64,000 nucleotides of DNA from Paulinella micropora (GCA_019918135.1 WBZZ01002564.1:19300-83299), one strand, 5' to 3'. Counted from the stretch's first letter, positions 1 to 12,666 are shown. Program-made: numbers and translations. Notes: generated by a model from the sequence alone, not told the origin.

Positions 1-89
1 AATTGACGATACGCTCTAATGACACCCCCGCAAGGGCAGTTCCAACACTTCCAGACGGACCGGTATGTTCAATGAAAATACTGGTGGCA

Positions 90-90
90 C

Positions 91-154
<64 letters not shown>

Positions 155-514
155 GTGCTTCTCTGTCAATGGCTCTTGTGCTAGTTATGCTACTGGTACT
201 ACAACTAGTACTAGTCCTAGTACTAGTACTACTTGTACTAGTACTAGTACACTAGTACTACTAGTACTAGTACTAGTACTGCTACTACTACTACTACTAC
301 TACTAGACTAATAGTACTACTGGTACTACTACTACTACTACTACTACTACTACCACTACTAGGCCTAGGCCTTCGATTTAATGAAGTTAAATTTAACTTC
401 TGGTCATCCATACAAATCGTTAGCTCAAGAGCTATTGATTTAACTAGATGGTGACCTACTTCTCAAATTATTAATAATAATGCAAATTAAATTAAACTAC
501 TACTACTACTACTA

Positions 515-553
<39 letters not shown>

Positions 554-610
554 TTACTACTACTACAGTACTACTACCACTAGTACTACCACCACCACCA
601 CCACTATCTG
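90..610. repeat. AAT and ACT/AGT microsatellites
   Basis: An (AAT)n tract fills about 90-154. Mixed ACT/AGT/TAC trinucleotide repeats fill about 180-360 and 495-610. Apparent reading frames here are low-complexity runs (poly-Val, Ser/Gly) and not genes. No gene is seen between 1 and 740. Confidence 0.9.
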
Positions 611-745
611 TTCCTATTACAAGCGCTGGAAGTAGAACAGCGGTAGTTGTATCTTTCTCAATGTAACAAAGGCAACCTTTTGCAACGACGCACATCACAG
701 ATTATTATACAGGCTTTCTAAAGATGAAAATGGCATAACGCATTT

Positions 746-1218
746 TCAGACAAGAGAAGGTTGACAACATGATAACGTGAACGGCGTATAATATCGCGAT
801 CTGGTAGTGTCGTGCATTAGATTTTGGAGAATAGGTTGGTTACATGGCCACGTGAAATGCGATGTTCTGCAATGCAACAACGAAGGCATCTTGTTGCGTA
901 AGAGGTCCAAAGACGGCTGAATCTGCTTGCGCAACAGCGGTAACGCTTGCCATCACCATCATCGAGCTTGATTCAGAAGCTGTTGCAGGAATTCCCATTG
1001 CTTCTTTGTTGACCGAAAGTGTTTGGGACTTCAAACTTCCAAAGCCCTTCAAAGAACTGGCGGGCGATACAGTGCCGCTGATGTGCTCTGGGCCGGTCTG
1101 TCTTTCCGCGGGAAGCTGACCACTTTCGATGCAGCCAAAGGCTACATAATATTCTTTTGCGCTGAAGGTGAAATATTGCTTTGATTGCAATGTTCAGTGA
1201 TGCCTCTCCAGATTGCAC
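746..1218 (-). other. Possible exon fragment, unrecognised
   Basis: An open frame on the minus strand (about 840-1190) has a non-repetitive composition with Ser/Ala-rich stretches. I recognise no domain. A shorter plus-strand frame (862-1119) overlaps it, so at most one is real. It could be an exon of a host gene transcribed away from uL1. No splice sites or start were established. Confidence 0.2.
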
Positions 1219-1428
1219 AGATTGTGGTGTTTCCTAGTTGTTCAAAAGATATGTGGTGTTTCCTAGTTGTTCAAAGAATATGTTTTCATCGATAGTAATT
1301 GATGATTAGCGTATGCAATAGCCGAAGACTTTCGCAGCGTTAGTATTTCCCTAATAACTGTGTTCTCATATTGAATTCGTCTTGTTTTGTCTTTGTAAGG
1401 TCTGGTGGCGACTCGCACAGACTGAGTG

Positions 1429-1431
1429 AGG

Positions 1432-1500
<69 letters not shown>
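1429..1500 (+). repeat. Long poly(A) tract
   Basis: About 70 uninterrupted A residues end 9 bases before the uL1 start codon. Such a tract upstream of a gene can be the tail of an old retroposed sequence or a nucleosome-excluding promoter element; the sequence does not decide. Its exact length is likely uncertain in any assembly. Confidence 0.9.
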
Positions 1501-1501
<1 letters not shown>

Positions 1502-1509
1502 AGAACATC

Positions 1510-3810
1510 ATGCCTCTCCCCCCCCTGAAATCCGCCGTCCTACGGGTGCTGTCCTCCTCAGTATGCTCTTCCTCGCTCCTTCACCAATTTTCTCCCTGCT
1601 CCTTCTCAATACTCTCCTCCTCTACCGTCAGTTTCACACGCACGAGCACGTCCTGTCTTGCTTCCTCCAATCTAAGCTCCTGTGGACTCTATAATCGTCG
1701 AGGCTTTGCAACCAAGCCGCGATCAGACCCTAGCAAGAAGAAAGCATCTACAGATTCATCGAAAAAGAAAAAGAGAGCGTTTAGACGTGTGACGTTGGTT
1801 GGAGGGTTCGACGTGAAAACTGCTATCAGGCTAGCTAAAGCAACAGCGAGACACCACTTCGATGAGACTGTGGTCCGCTCGCCTCCATGTTCTCCATGTT
1901 TGCAATATCTGACACACAGTCTGTCGTTTCCACTGTTTGATAGGAAATGGCCTTCAACTTGGGTTTGGATGTGCGCAAGCCCGACCAGTCAGTGCGTTCG
2001 GTCACTACTCTCCCGCATGGCACAGGCAAAAAAGAAGCAATCGCCGTCTTCGCCACTGGCGAGAAGGCTGAGGAGGCTAGGAAGGCAGGTGCTCTCATAG
2101 TTGGAGGCAAGGAACTCGCCGACGAGGTCTGGTCAAACTCTGTCTCTCGTCTCGCTACTTGGCAATGAATGTCATTTTTGACAGGTAGCCTTGTCCTTCA
2201 CTAACTTTTCCCTTTTCTGCGTGGTTAGATCGCTGCAGGAAAGATCGAGTTCACTAAATGTTTCGCCACTCCAGACATGATGCCAATCGTTGCCCGCGTG
2301 GCCCGTGTGCTGGTACTCCTGCCTTCCCTCTTGATTGATTGTAGTTTTCATCGATAAAATGTGCCGTCCGATGCGGGTCTTCTTTTTCGTTTTGGATGCT
2401 ACCCTGGCGCACTGGGCTGAGGTGGCTCGGAGTATGTGTGTCCACAAGAGAAGGCGACAAGCAAAACAAAACAAAACAACAACAACAACAACAACAACAA
2501 CAAACAAAAAAACAACAACAACAACAACAAAAATGTAAGCGAGTGCTGTGCGACACAGGGTCCGCGTGGGCTGATGCCGAACCCCAAGTCGGGCACCATG
2601 GTAGTGGACATCGGGCCCGCCGTGAAAGCCGCCACCAAAGGCCAGGTTTCCTCCTACACACATAGCGCACATGCTTGCACAGACCTGTACATGTGTATGC
2701 GTGTAACGTACATATATGCCTACATACTTACTTACATACAGGCATACAGACAGACATTCCTGCTTTGGTGTGTGCAGGTGCAGTTCCGGACAGACAAGCA
2801 CGGCGTGGTGCACACCTCCATAGGCAAACTCAGCTTCTCGGTCAGCCTTCTTGCCAACAAGCCTGGGCAGAGAGACAGAGACCAGAGACCAGAGACAGAG
2901 ACAGAGAGAGACACACACACAGAGGGGGGGGGGGTGATGGGACGACAAGTTCTGCATGGAGAGTAGAACAAGGGGCAGGGCACGCACACGCACGTCGCCT
3001 GTCGCGCCGTGTGCAGGACCAGGAACTGGAAGAGAACCTGGAGACCTTCGTCAAGGCGCTCGAGGAGTCCAAACCACCCGGCGCACGCGGTCAGAACGAC
3101 ACCTATATCTGTATCTATATCTATCTCTATCTCTCTATCTTCTCTATATCTAGATTTGTATCTGTATCTGTATCAATATCTATATGTGTGTGTGTTTTGT
3201 GTGTGTGTGTGTGTGTTTCTTCCTGAATGTTTAGTTGTGTATTGCGTGTGCAGGCATGTTTATTCGCGGCGCCTTCATCTGCACCACGCATGGCCAGTCG
3301 GTCACCACCTTCCTTCTCCTCTCGCCTTCCTCGCCTTCCTCCTCCCTCCTTCCTCCTCTTCCTCCCCTCCTCCTCGTCCCTTCCTCTCCTTCCTCCTCCT
3401 TCCTCCTCCTTCCTCCTCTTCCTCCTCTTCCTCCTCCTCTTTTCTTCCTTCATCTTCCTTCCTTCGAAAAGTGCCATGGCAGCCATGTGCGAGCAGGGTG
3501 CGGCGCCGTTTAGGGGAGGGACAGCTAAAATGTGGTGTGTGGTTGGGTGGCAGGTGCAGCTTGACCTCAGGCTGCCGCCCTTCGGCAAAGGCGCCGCACA
3601 GACCCGCGCCTCCTCCATCGTGCAACTGGTCCCTTTGTGTTGCTGCTGCTGCTCTACTACGTCTACTACTGCTGCTACTACTACTATTAATCCATTACTG
3701 TTTCCTGTCATTACTGCCTGTCGCAGGCTAGGAAGGAGGGTTTGTTGCACTACGCTAGACTGCAGACGGAGCACAGCAAGCAGGCTCAACAGGAACCAAG
3801 CGCATCTTGA
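1510..3810 (+). CDS. Organellar (probably mitochondrial) 50S ribosomal protein uL1, 9 exons
   Basis: Exons inferred from GT-AG sites and protein homology are 1510-1872, 1944-2126, 2229-2312, 2559-2645, 2778-2840, 3017-3089, 3254-3300, 3554-3628 and 3727-3810, giving 352 residues in frame. uL1 binds 23S-type rRNA at the L1 stalk and helps release deacylated tRNA from the E site. The bacterial-type core is clear: FDETV, LPHGTGKK, ATPDMMPIV, GPRGLMPNPKSGT, then a basic segment ending VHTSIGKLSF. The Ser/Arg-rich N-terminus with RRGFATK looks like a mitochondrial presequence, though a plastid target is not excluded. Introns 2-8 hold many of the local microsatellites. Nothing in the coding exons looks broken, so this is the best marker of intact host DNA in the window. 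Confidence 0.9.
2465..3460. repeat. Microsatellites inside uL1 introns
   Basis: (CAA)n at about 2468-2530, AG/AC dinucleotide runs at about 2875-2930, CTATAT-type and GT runs at about 3100-3215, and a long CCT/CTT tract at about 3303-3455. All lie in introns of the uL1 gene. The many apparent open frames across them are low-complexity shadows. Confidence 0.85.
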
Positions 3811-4544
3811 TGTGCGGCTTACCCGTTCTCTTGCCATCGCTTGTGCCGGTACAAGTGAAGCATGTTGCATTTACTTCTAGTTCTAAGTGGCTCAAGTTGT
3901 TAACGCATGTATTAATAACATAAATTAGTACTGTAAAAATGTTTAAACTTATTATGAAGAATACTGTATTACTTACAGTAAATATTAAATATGAACACAC
4001 AAAAAATTATTACTAGCTAAGTAACTTACATTAATAATATTGTATCAGACTGAGCACCTTAACGACCGGCCAAAACCTTTACCGTTGATAATAAAATTTT
4101 TTGACCGGTTCATTAGATTCTCCTCTGCACGACGTTTCGACTTCACTAACTAGTTTCCGATTCCGTTCAGAAATGATTTCAAACGATCAAGTCAAAGTTC
4201 TTTTTAGAAAGGATCAACTATTGCATTTTCCCCACTCAATCAGCTTTTCCCCCCGATTTCCAGTGAAACACGCACCGGCGTTGCTGTAAATTTGTGGACA
4301 AGGAAACACGAGTGACGGGAAAACAATATTTAACTGTCTTTTTAAGGCTACGTGCCGTTTCCAGTCATTTTCGCCTAGTAAATTCAAAAACCTTGAAGCA
4401 AAAGTGTACGGGAAGCGAGTGTGAAAATTTTAGGAAAAATCTTCGAGTTGAAGTTATTATTTTTTTTTTATAGACGGGTGCCATCATACTGCACTTTTTC
4501 CACGTAAACGTGCCTCAACTTGAAAATGATTTTTTAGCAGAAAC
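3811..4544. other. Intergenic, no gene seen
   Basis: AT-richer than the uL1 gene and without a convincing open frame. It separates uL1 from the piggyBac-type gene and probably includes that element's 5' untranslated part. I could not find a matching pair of terminal inverted repeats with TTAA target duplications. Confidence 0.6.
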
Positions 4545-6607
4545 ATGGAGGTGGGTGACCCCCTATCCGTGGCTGTAGAGAAGCTGGGAAAGGCTTGGGC
4601 ACGCCAAAAATTTAGCGATCCTCTCTACAAGGACATCAGTGCTTTGGGTGTTTTGAAGGAAAAAGAAACCAAGCACAAAAAAGCACTTGTTACCCTCCAC
4701 TTTGACAAGCAGGACTATTTCTTCTTTTCCAAGCTTTTGCGACCCCAGCCCGACCATGCCGGGTCAGACCTGCATTTCGTCGATGCTGCGGGAGAAGAGA
4801 TCAAAGGTGAGGTTTCAGATCAGTGAGGAGGAGGAGGAACCCCCAAACCCTCAACCCGAAGTGAAAGATGCTGTTCCCCAGGAAGACGAAGACAGTGCTG
4901 AGGAAGAGGGAGGTGAAGAAGAAAACCTTCCCTCGTACAATCCGTGTCCATATTCACAAGAAGAAGTAGATGGGGAGACGGCCAAACTATTGGCCAATGA
5001 TATGAAGTGGAACATGGGTCCACATGTGGTGGATTGGGGAGCTGGTCGCCCTGTACATAAGGCCAATACCACCTTGGCACACGATGCGGGACCCTGCATG
5101 TAAGCTCTTTCACCCTTCTCCCCTCTGCGCTCTCACTTCAAAAAAAAAAAAAATCCAGTCAACCTCACATTCACCATGACTTTTTGAATAGTTTTCTTTT
5201 TGTTCTTTTTTTTTTGAATTTGTTGTCGTTTCAGGGAATTATAGTTACAAAGTCACACTTCATGTCTGCTTTTGCTAACTTGTTTTCTCTCTTTTTCGTA
5301 TGTCCCATTACAATACAATTTCAGGTTTTTTTTGCACCCCCCTGTCAATTTTTTTTTCCTCTTTCGTTCACAGGCACTTTCTTCACTTCTTGCCGCATGA
5401 AGCAGTTCATACCATCGTTCGCCTGACTAACGAGGAGCTGGAGAAGGAGCGAGAACCCCGTCTGCGGCAGGCCCTCACCTTTCAGGAGTTTTTAGTCTTC
5501 ATTGGGCTCCTTATCAAAATCTCTCTGGCGGACCGAGGTCGTAGGCGTGCACACTGGGCCCCCACATCAGGACACGGTGCAGACGGGCTTCCGGGGGATG
5601 GATTTGGTAACATAATGGGGTGCAATCGGTTCGATGCTATCTTGAAAAATTTGAGGCTAGGCCCCCCTGCAAATGAAGAGGACCCTTTTTTGCCAGTTCG
5701 TTCATTCATGCAGGCCGTGGATGCCACAGCAAGTAAAGCCATAGTCCCGGGCAACATTCTCGTGGTAGATGAGAGTATGGGTCAATTTACGGGGGTGGGT
5801 ATGCCAGGCCAAATGGTTGTCCCCCGCAAGCCTATTCCTGTTGGCAGAGAATATCATACAGTGTGTGATGTTGAAACAGGCATATGCATAGGCATGGAAT
5901 GTGTGGAGGGTAGGGATAGGTATAGGCTAAAAGAATTAGTAGATGAGTTTGGGGTCACTACTGCTACTACTTTGCGCCTAACAAAACCATGGTGGGGGAG
6001 TGGTCGAATTGTTGTTGGTGATTCGTGGTTTGCTTCTGTTAAGACAGCTACTGAAGTGAAGAAGAGGGGGTTAGATTTTGTAGGCCAGGTGAAGACTGCG
6101 CATTCAGGGTTTCCCAAAATGCTTTTGTGGAGTCAGAGGCGTCCTAAGAAAGGCGATTAGCTTCAGTCACATGCATGCATGAGGGGGTGGAGCTGCTTGC
6201 AATCAATCAAAACGATCACAACCAGCAGCAAATTATCGCAACTTGCTCCACAACTTTGCCTGGCAAACCCAGAGAGAACCGCCCTCGCACAGCCTGCCCC
6301 CAGCCAGCATAACATGCAGGATAGCTTTGCCCCATGCATGCAACTCCTCAAATACCCACAGGTACCCATGGCCGACAAAATGAGAAAAAAAAGGGATCTA
6401 GGACACAACTATAACGAAGGTTTGGAGAGGTCAAAAAGACGTAAATGTGTAGTTTGTCTGCATGCCTTTTCAGAGAAGGTATCTTACACTATGTTTTATT
6501 GTGCTACCTGTGGGCCAGATGTGCCGCTGTGTGTGTGTGGGGGGGGGGGGGCGGGCGAACATGTCACTCGTGGCACAAACAGCACGGAATCCCTCAAAAA
6601 AATGTAA
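4545..6607 (+). pseudogene. piggyBac-type transposase, internally deleted
   Basis: PiggyBac transposases excise and insert DNA at TTAA sites with a DDE/DDD nuclease. The N-terminal part (4545-4826) passes by a frameshift near 4808 into an acidic segment (to about 5099). A plausible GT-AG intron follows (5100-5373) and rejoins in frame. The catalytic domain (5374-6160) shows ILVVDESMGQFTG (first Asp) and GDSWFASVKTA (second Asp), typical of the DDE_Tnp_1_7 family. After an in-frame stop at 6158-6160, another frame carries a C-terminal Cys-rich segment (C-x2-C, then CATCG and VPLCVCG) like the family's zinc domain. The segment that should hold the third catalytic Asp is missing, so the copy is almost certainly inactive in cis. 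Confidence 0.8.
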
Positions 6608-6648
6608 AACGCCGTCGTATTAATCAATCTGACTCTTAATGACCTTGT

Positions 6649-6857
6649 GGTTGCCAGGTGGCAACTCAGCTGAAAATCATCTTCAAAGGGGGGGCGGCAG
6701 ACAATGGGCATTGGGCACTAAAAACTTTTGTAATAAATTTTATTTTATTTTAATACTTGAAAATGAAAGAAATAGCTGTATTATTAATAAATTTCACGAT
6801 TTTATTATTTTTTTCTTTTTCTGAAGTATTTGAAATCCGGTTGCCACATGGCAACCA
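6649..6857. repeat. Two copies of a TTGCC-N5-GGCAA palindrome
   Basis: GGTTGCCAGGTGGCAAC near 6649 and GGTTGCCACATGGCAACC near 6839 are short palindromes of the same sequence class about 190 bases apart, just downstream of the piggyBac gene. They may be subterminal repeats of that element's right end. The rest of 6608-7112 is AT-rich with no supported gene. Confidence 0.5.
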
Positions 6858-7112
6858 TGCACATGCACTTAAACATTATATGACTGTTAACTAGAAACGA
6901 AAAGACACTATCCGTTTGAGAACTGGAGACCTCACAATCTACGACTCACTCTCGATCGTAAGTTGCTTCCAAGCCTGCAAAGAGTTCGAAATTACGTACT
7001 ATATTAATACAATAAACGAAGTGACCTCTCTACTGTATTCAAGTACTGGTATTTCACCTGCTCTCACAGAGTCAGGACTCAATGCAGCCAGTGTTCTAAA
7101 TATTAATCATGA

Positions 7113-7304
7113 TGTTGGAACTAATAATTAATGAATAGTTATGGACCGGCCGTATCGGAGTAACGGTGTCGTTAGAGCCATTACTTATGATCCGGCCAGT
7201 CAAGTTACGTGGCGCGTCTGTTGGCGCCTTTTCTCATTAAAGTTGTTGTAGTTGAGAGTGTAGTTGCTATCATAGATTGCTTTAGTAATAACAGTAGTCT
7301 AACA
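7113..7304 (+). repeat. 5' LTR of copia-type element
   Basis: A 192-base repeat with TG...CA ends, matching 16268-16463. It would hold the promoter and polyadenylation signals of the element. The following bases (GGATATCGAGC...) may be the primer-binding site; the match to an initiator-tRNA-type site is only approximate. Confidence 0.9.
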
Positions 7305-7586
7305 GGATATCGAGCCTTGATTAGCGAACTCTGCGCCAACAGCTTTAATCAGTTGCACTTAGTCTGAAAGGAGAGGCAGTAGGCCTTCAACAGAAAAGTG
7401 CGAGGATCGACGTGCTGCAGGCAGTCGACATCATCCCGTGGGTAGGCAGAAGGCACCCACCTCAAACGTGTCTATCAGCTAGACAGCATAGCATAGACAC
7501 AAATAGCTATTCCTCCATTTCTACTTAATTGTAGGAATTTTATTGGTAGTTGAGTTTAGCTCCTACCTTCCGCACTTTGGTCCAAC

Positions 7587-8605
7587 ATGGCAAACACCAT
7601 GTTTGGAATGTCGATGAACAGAGGGTTTAAAGTGGACCCACCGCCATTTAACAGCAGAGACCCAGATTGGGATAATTGGGAATATGGGTTCCTTGCTGTC
7701 CTGGCGATCTGTGTCCCTTAGCGATAGGGGAGCTACCTCCCCACAAACGACACCCTCTGTTTACACAAGCTAAGCTGACAGTTTCTTTCAATCTACCTAC
7801 TGAACCACCTCTTTCACCTTCCGGAGATAGCGAGGACGACAGTCAGGACAGGGCAGAGAGTAAGAAACCTACAGCTGCAGTAAAGAAAGAACCTACCAGC
7901 TCTTCCTCCAGCTCTGCCTTACCTGTCAAAAAAGAACAAGACCTTAGAACTAGTTCTGCTTTGCCTGATCCTTCTTCCTCCCTAGAAACTGCTAAGCATA
8001 AAGAGCCTGATGAGAGTTCGGTCCCTATACTAACTACCGCATCTAGACCAAACCCCCTTCTTACATCTTTTGCTATAACTAATTACTACCAGCAGGTTGA
8101 AGAAAGAGATAGACTGAAACATAACGGATTTATCTTTGCTCTCTTAATTCAGTCCTGCTCTAAGGACAAGGAAGCTATGTCTGTGATCAGAACAGCGGGG
8201 TCAGACGGAGTCGAATGTTTCATGGCACTGAGGAAGAGATATGGAGGTCTTGATCTTGTCAAATGGAAAGAAAGACAAGACTTCCTTGACCTTTCTTACC
8301 CCAAAAAGGTTCAAGACGTAAGACCCTGGTTGACTCTCTTTCACAGCAATATTGCTGATCAAGAGTCAGTTATGAAAGTCCCATACCCAGAACTCGTAAA
8401 GATAGAAATGATCATGAAAAAGATCGAACACCTGACCGAGTTCGACAGTTTTCGCAACAAGGTCACCAGCCTCCTTCCGGAGGAACGACCGGGTTGGGAA
8501 TCCTTTGTAAAAGTAATTGAACAGGTTGCTCAAACAGAGGAATCAAAAAACAAAATGAAGAAACTTACTCGTCATCTGGTGTGGGAACTAAAAGCGACCC
8601 CATAA
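7587..8605 (+). pseudogene. copia Gag, N-terminal/capsid region (frameshifted)
   Basis: An ATG at 7587 opens a frame reading into a typical Gag start with two aromatic motifs, WDNWEYGF, before a stop near 7722. The continuing frame (from about 7730) runs to 8605. It has a Ser/Thr/Lys-rich linker (about 7800-8060) and then a helical capsid-like domain with FALLIQSC, CFMALRKRYGG and KWKERQDFLDL, resembling the retrotransposon gag (UBN2-like) fold. Gag would assemble the intracellular particle that packages element RNA. The first frameshift separates start codon from capsid domain, so this copy would not make intact Gag. Confidence 0.7.
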
Positions 8606-10113
8606 CAGTCAACCTTATGGGAAACCAAGCTGGTAAGGTATCCCAAGGTTGCTACAACTGTCTTGGGGATCATCAAATCACGATTTGCATTGTCCCCTGT
8701 AATCTTCCCGAGTGTCCTCGAGACGGACATGTCCCGGTGAATTGCCCCATAAGGAAGAAGGCAGCAAGATTATTCAACTTAGCAAAGGGTGTAGGAGAGC
8801 TGAGTCTGACCAGGACAGATAAGACTAAGGAGGGTAAAGGGAAGAGAAAGATGAGACGACAGAAGAAAGAAGTAGGGAAGGAGAAAAGGAAGTTGAAATC
8901 ATCTGATTTCATCAAGAAGAGTACAGCAAAGACAAAGACGATTAGTCTGAACGCAGGAGGTTCTGACTCCTCTTCTGGTAGTTCTGAAAAAGAAGAAGAG
9001 GAGTCCGAAGCTCATGATTCAGACGAAGAGTCTAGTACTCATGATGAGGATGGAGGTGAGGAGGGAGTAGGGGAAATAGGGTACATCAATCACATGTTAA
9101 GCATAAATATGATGAAGAGAGAGGAAACAGACGAAGAAGAACCAAATCCCTCACTCGACAACACCCCACCCACTTCCTCTTTTGAACAACAACCACCGCC
9201 ACACCACACATCAGAATTGAAGGACAAGAAGGAAAAGAGCAACACACACGCACAAGATATGTCTGCTCCCCCTCGTGTCCCTCGATCTACTCCTTTCATT
9301 CCTCTCCTGAAAGACAACGGCTTCGTCAATTCCCTTGACATAGTGGGCGACCCAACACCTCTTGGGGTAATATACCCTATGGAGGAGGGATGGGGGCTTC
9401 GTCGTGTCAAGGGAGGATACAGGAAGGTCCTAAGGAAGTCCCGGAATTCTATTTACTTTCACTTACGTGAGGACGATGGACCGTTGCTCAATCTGTGGGC
9501 ACACCCCATCAGGGGAAGTGCGACCATTGTTTCAAATTCGAAACCATGTGAAGGGTTTAATGCACACAATACACGTTTTTCATGGAAACTAGGGGCCGCC
9601 CGGGGCAAAACCAGATCAGGCGGCGAATGTGCCCAGAGGATGGAAAAACGGGGTTGTGATTTTTGTTCCCACCATATCGGCTGTGAGCGAAATAGGGATG
9701 ACTTATTAGCAGTAGTTAGGGCACAGCTGAACGCGGGGGGTACACCATGGCACTCTGGGTTAATGGTAGCCCCTATGGACTGGATTACACGTCAGTGGAT
9801 TAGGACAGACGAAATATCCCCCCCTGCTCAGTCTGTTCCTCTCACGAACTGGATTTGCCCTACCTGTAATGATCAGTTTCTCTCTCAAAACAGCCTTGGC
9901 TTCCATCTCCCCATTTGCGGACGGAGGACGTCATCTTCCTCACACACATCACCACCCAGACATGTCTCTTCTCATAGCTCTAGTGCTTCATCATCTTCTC
10001 TCACAAGACATACTCTCCCTACTTCAACTGTACAACGTTCTGACTCAAACATTGAAACGAGTGAGAACGTTGAGGCTGCAGTAGGGGTAAACAACCAAAG
10101 AAGAGAGAGGTGA
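8581..10113 (+). pseudogene. copia nucleocapsid with extra Cys/His and C2H2-like segments
   Basis: Overlaps the capsid frame in another phase. A Cys-rich knuckle-like segment (CYNCLGDHQ..., CNLPECPRDGH, NCP) at about 8650-8750 fits the RNA-binding nucleocapsid. It is followed by basic and acidic low-complexity stretches (about 8800-9250). The second half is unusual: a folded-looking domain (about 9290-9620), a Cys/His cluster CDFCSHHIGC, and a C2H2-like finger WICPTCNDQF...FHLPICG (about 9850-9925). I do not recognise these as standard copia domains. They may be an accessory module of this lineage or captured sequence. Confidence 0.55.
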
Positions 10114-10228
10114 GGGAGAGACGATGACAGACAAAGACGATGATGAAACCATCTCTTAAGCTACTCCTTAAAAGTCTTCCTCTTCTTTTCTTGCATCATC
10201 TGTACAACGCTCAAACTCTAAGAAAGAG

Positions 10229-11258
10229 ATGAGTAAGAGCGTTGAGGATGAGGCAGGGGGCGAAGAGGGGGAGAACAAAAGAGCACGCCCATTGTCTGTT
10301 CGTCGTATCGCGCATTTCCCTTCACCACGCCTTGCACCTAGCGAGTTGTATGAAGGGAGGGAGAGAGAGTTAGAGAGAGATAGGATTAGGAGAGACCCCA
10401 CAGTCGCATGGAGATGGGATGAGGGGAAGATGGTGATAACAGGGGGAAATGGAGAAATATCATCTATTGGAGAGATACACAGACTGTTCGGTGCGTTAGC
10501 AGAGGGTGCTAGAGAGATAGAGGTGAGAGATTCTCTTATTACCGGAAGAGACGGGGAAGTTAACGAGTTCTATCTTGAGCTCTACATGGATATTGAAAGT
10601 TTCGCTATTTCCATGGCCCACGAATGGAACAACCCTTTTGTGAGGGGGCTCGTTGCGGCATTTCCTCATCTAAGAACTCGATTACTGGAATACCGGGAAT
10701 ATCTGCAAAGGATAGGGATAGAGGGGGAGAACGTACGAGATATCCCTCCATCAAGACCTAGCACATTGCCCAACCCCACCTCAAACATTTCACCCCCATC
10801 TGAGAAAGATTGTGCCATAATGATGCATGAGAGCGAGGGAGATGAGGGAGAGACACCAGAAAAGACTATGGCGGGGATGGTTTGGGTAGACGATAGTGGG
10901 GCTAGTGAATCCCAATCACCCCGTAAGGATGTGTTCGTGAGGTTGAAGCATAACCCTCAAAAGTTCGAAAGGGAGTATTAAGACGGAGTACAAAGGGAAA
11001 GTCTTAATGCAACTCTCTGAAGCAAACGCAGAACCGGTTCAGGTGTATGATTCACACACGATATACAACCCTCACTTGAGTTACGGTTTAGTCGCCACTT
11101 CGGCTTGGTTGAAACAAGGACTGGCGGTAGTCCATCAAAACAACCAGGTGCTTGTGCTCAAGTCCCCAATCCATATCGATGAAAAACAGATTGTAGCTAG
11201 GGGAAGATCTTTGCCCAACAACCTGTTCGTCTTTGATCCCCCGGGAATAACCCTCTAG
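10229..11258 (+). pseudogene. copia aspartic protease region
   Basis: The frame 10229-10981 has a helical region of unknown role (a possible capsid-like continuation, residues 70-170) and then WVDDSGAS near 10890. This is the DSG-type active site of retrotransposon aspartic proteases, which work as dimers to cleave the polyprotein. A frameshift at about 10980 passes into 11007-11258, which resembles the rest of the protease (hydrophobic strands ending KSPIHIDEKQIV). Breaks on both sides mean no intact Gag-Pol. Confidence 0.6.
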
Positions 11259-11395
11259 ACCCAAATCAACGATACGAACCAGTCCCTCTCGAAAAGCAGA
11301 ATGTGAAGGTAGAGAAAGAGGGATCATCGTCCTCCACCGTCACATTCTGACTTCCCCCTGCGCCTCGCAGTCCTACACAACCAACAACCCTTCCC

Positions 11396-12666
11396 GTGTA
11401 CAATGATGTATATTGCAATGACGTCCCATGTTTATGTGAGGGGTGTCGCGACAGTAAATCATATGTCCCGTTGTCTTGCGAAATAAATACGGAAAAGGGT
11501 GAGAATTGTTCACAGAGTTTGGCTTGTTGCTTGGTCATGCCAAATGATGTATGTTCGCACACCTCACGAATTCAAGAACATGATGTTGGTTGCCGAATGT
11601 CAAAAACATTGAATCCTGTTGTCCGACCCACACATAGTGAGCATATACACGCCACCGTCTTCCACCGAATGTGTAAACATAGAGGGGTAAAGGCTATGGA
11701 AAGAATGGCTCACTATATGGGGGTGAAAATACTATTAGTAGGGGTATGATGGCGAGAAAGGATTATGAAGTGTGAGTACTGTTTAAGGAATAAGATAAAG
11801 AAAGCACCTCATTTCCACAAAAACCATCACATTGTTGAACGTCGTTCCGGGGTTCATATTTCAATGGACACACAAGGATGGTGGAATACGATATCATGGG
11901 ATGGTAAGCGATGCAATGTCTCGCTTCAAATTTCGAGCTCGACTATTATTTCCGTCATAAGAATGAATTTTTTCCGTGTTTTATTAAGGCCGTTGCTTTC
12001 TTTGAAAGACATACAAACCGGAAAGTCAAATTTATTACCTGTGACAAAGAATATGGTCGATATGATACCTTTCAGGAGTGGGTTAATGTTAATCAGCCTA
12101 TCTTAATTGAGGCTCCAACGGCGGAGAAACAGGCAGTCTCAAAGCTAGAGAGGTCCCACCAAACCAACGGTGGGCCTGCTAGGGCGATGCTTAGCGATGC
12201 TGAGCTCCCTCCAAAGTTCTGGACGGAGATGGAAAGAAACGCCACTTATATTAACAACCTCCTCCCGATAGCCAAAGGACCCTTTAAGGGTAAGTCCCCT
12301 TTCGAAGTCATTCACCGCCGGAAACCATACCTACACCACCTTTGCCCCACTGGTTGCGCTGCAGTGATGAAGGTTAAGGCTCGGCGGGGGAAAGGCGAGA
12401 GAGGAAAGAAAGTTATCTTTTTAGGTTACGAACGTAATACCGGGTATTATCGTGTTTATGATCCCGTCGCGCGCATAATACACAGTAATGCCCGGGATTT
12501 TATGTTCGATGTATGGAGACTGGGCAAACGAGAGGCTCCAAAGACCTCGAAGGAACAGCAGAGGAGGGTATGTTTTCGGTCGGATGGAAATCGACCACAC
12601 CCTCTGCTGTTCTGCCCCCAGTTAACACACCACCAAAAGAGAATGTTAGCTTCGACGTACCAGTAA
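11396..12666 (+). pseudogene. copia integrase (zinc-binding and DDE core)
   Basis: 11396-11749 ends in an H-x3-H pattern with MCKHRGVKAMERMAHYMG. It is followed at 11765 by CEYC, the GAG-pre-integrase zinc domain. The catalytic core follows across a frameshift near 11910: first Asp in HISMDTQGW, second Asp in FITCDKEYG, and Glu in SKLERSHQTNGG. The later motifs FWTEMERNATYINN and GKSPFEV are typical of the copia integrase core, and KVIFLGYERNTGYYRVYDP closes it. Integrase inserts the cDNA into chromosomes. The three acidic residues are present, but the frame is broken between zinc domain and core. Confidence 0.8.

Noticed and set aside
1371..2100. Poly-Lys/poly-Phe proteins over the A-run and CTT tracts
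   Set aside because: Homopolymer and microsatellite translations; the uL1 start lies after the A-run.
6916..7131. Small plus-strand ORF before the copia element
   Set aside because: It runs into the LTR, has no recognisable domain and no sign of continuing on the other side of the element at 16464.
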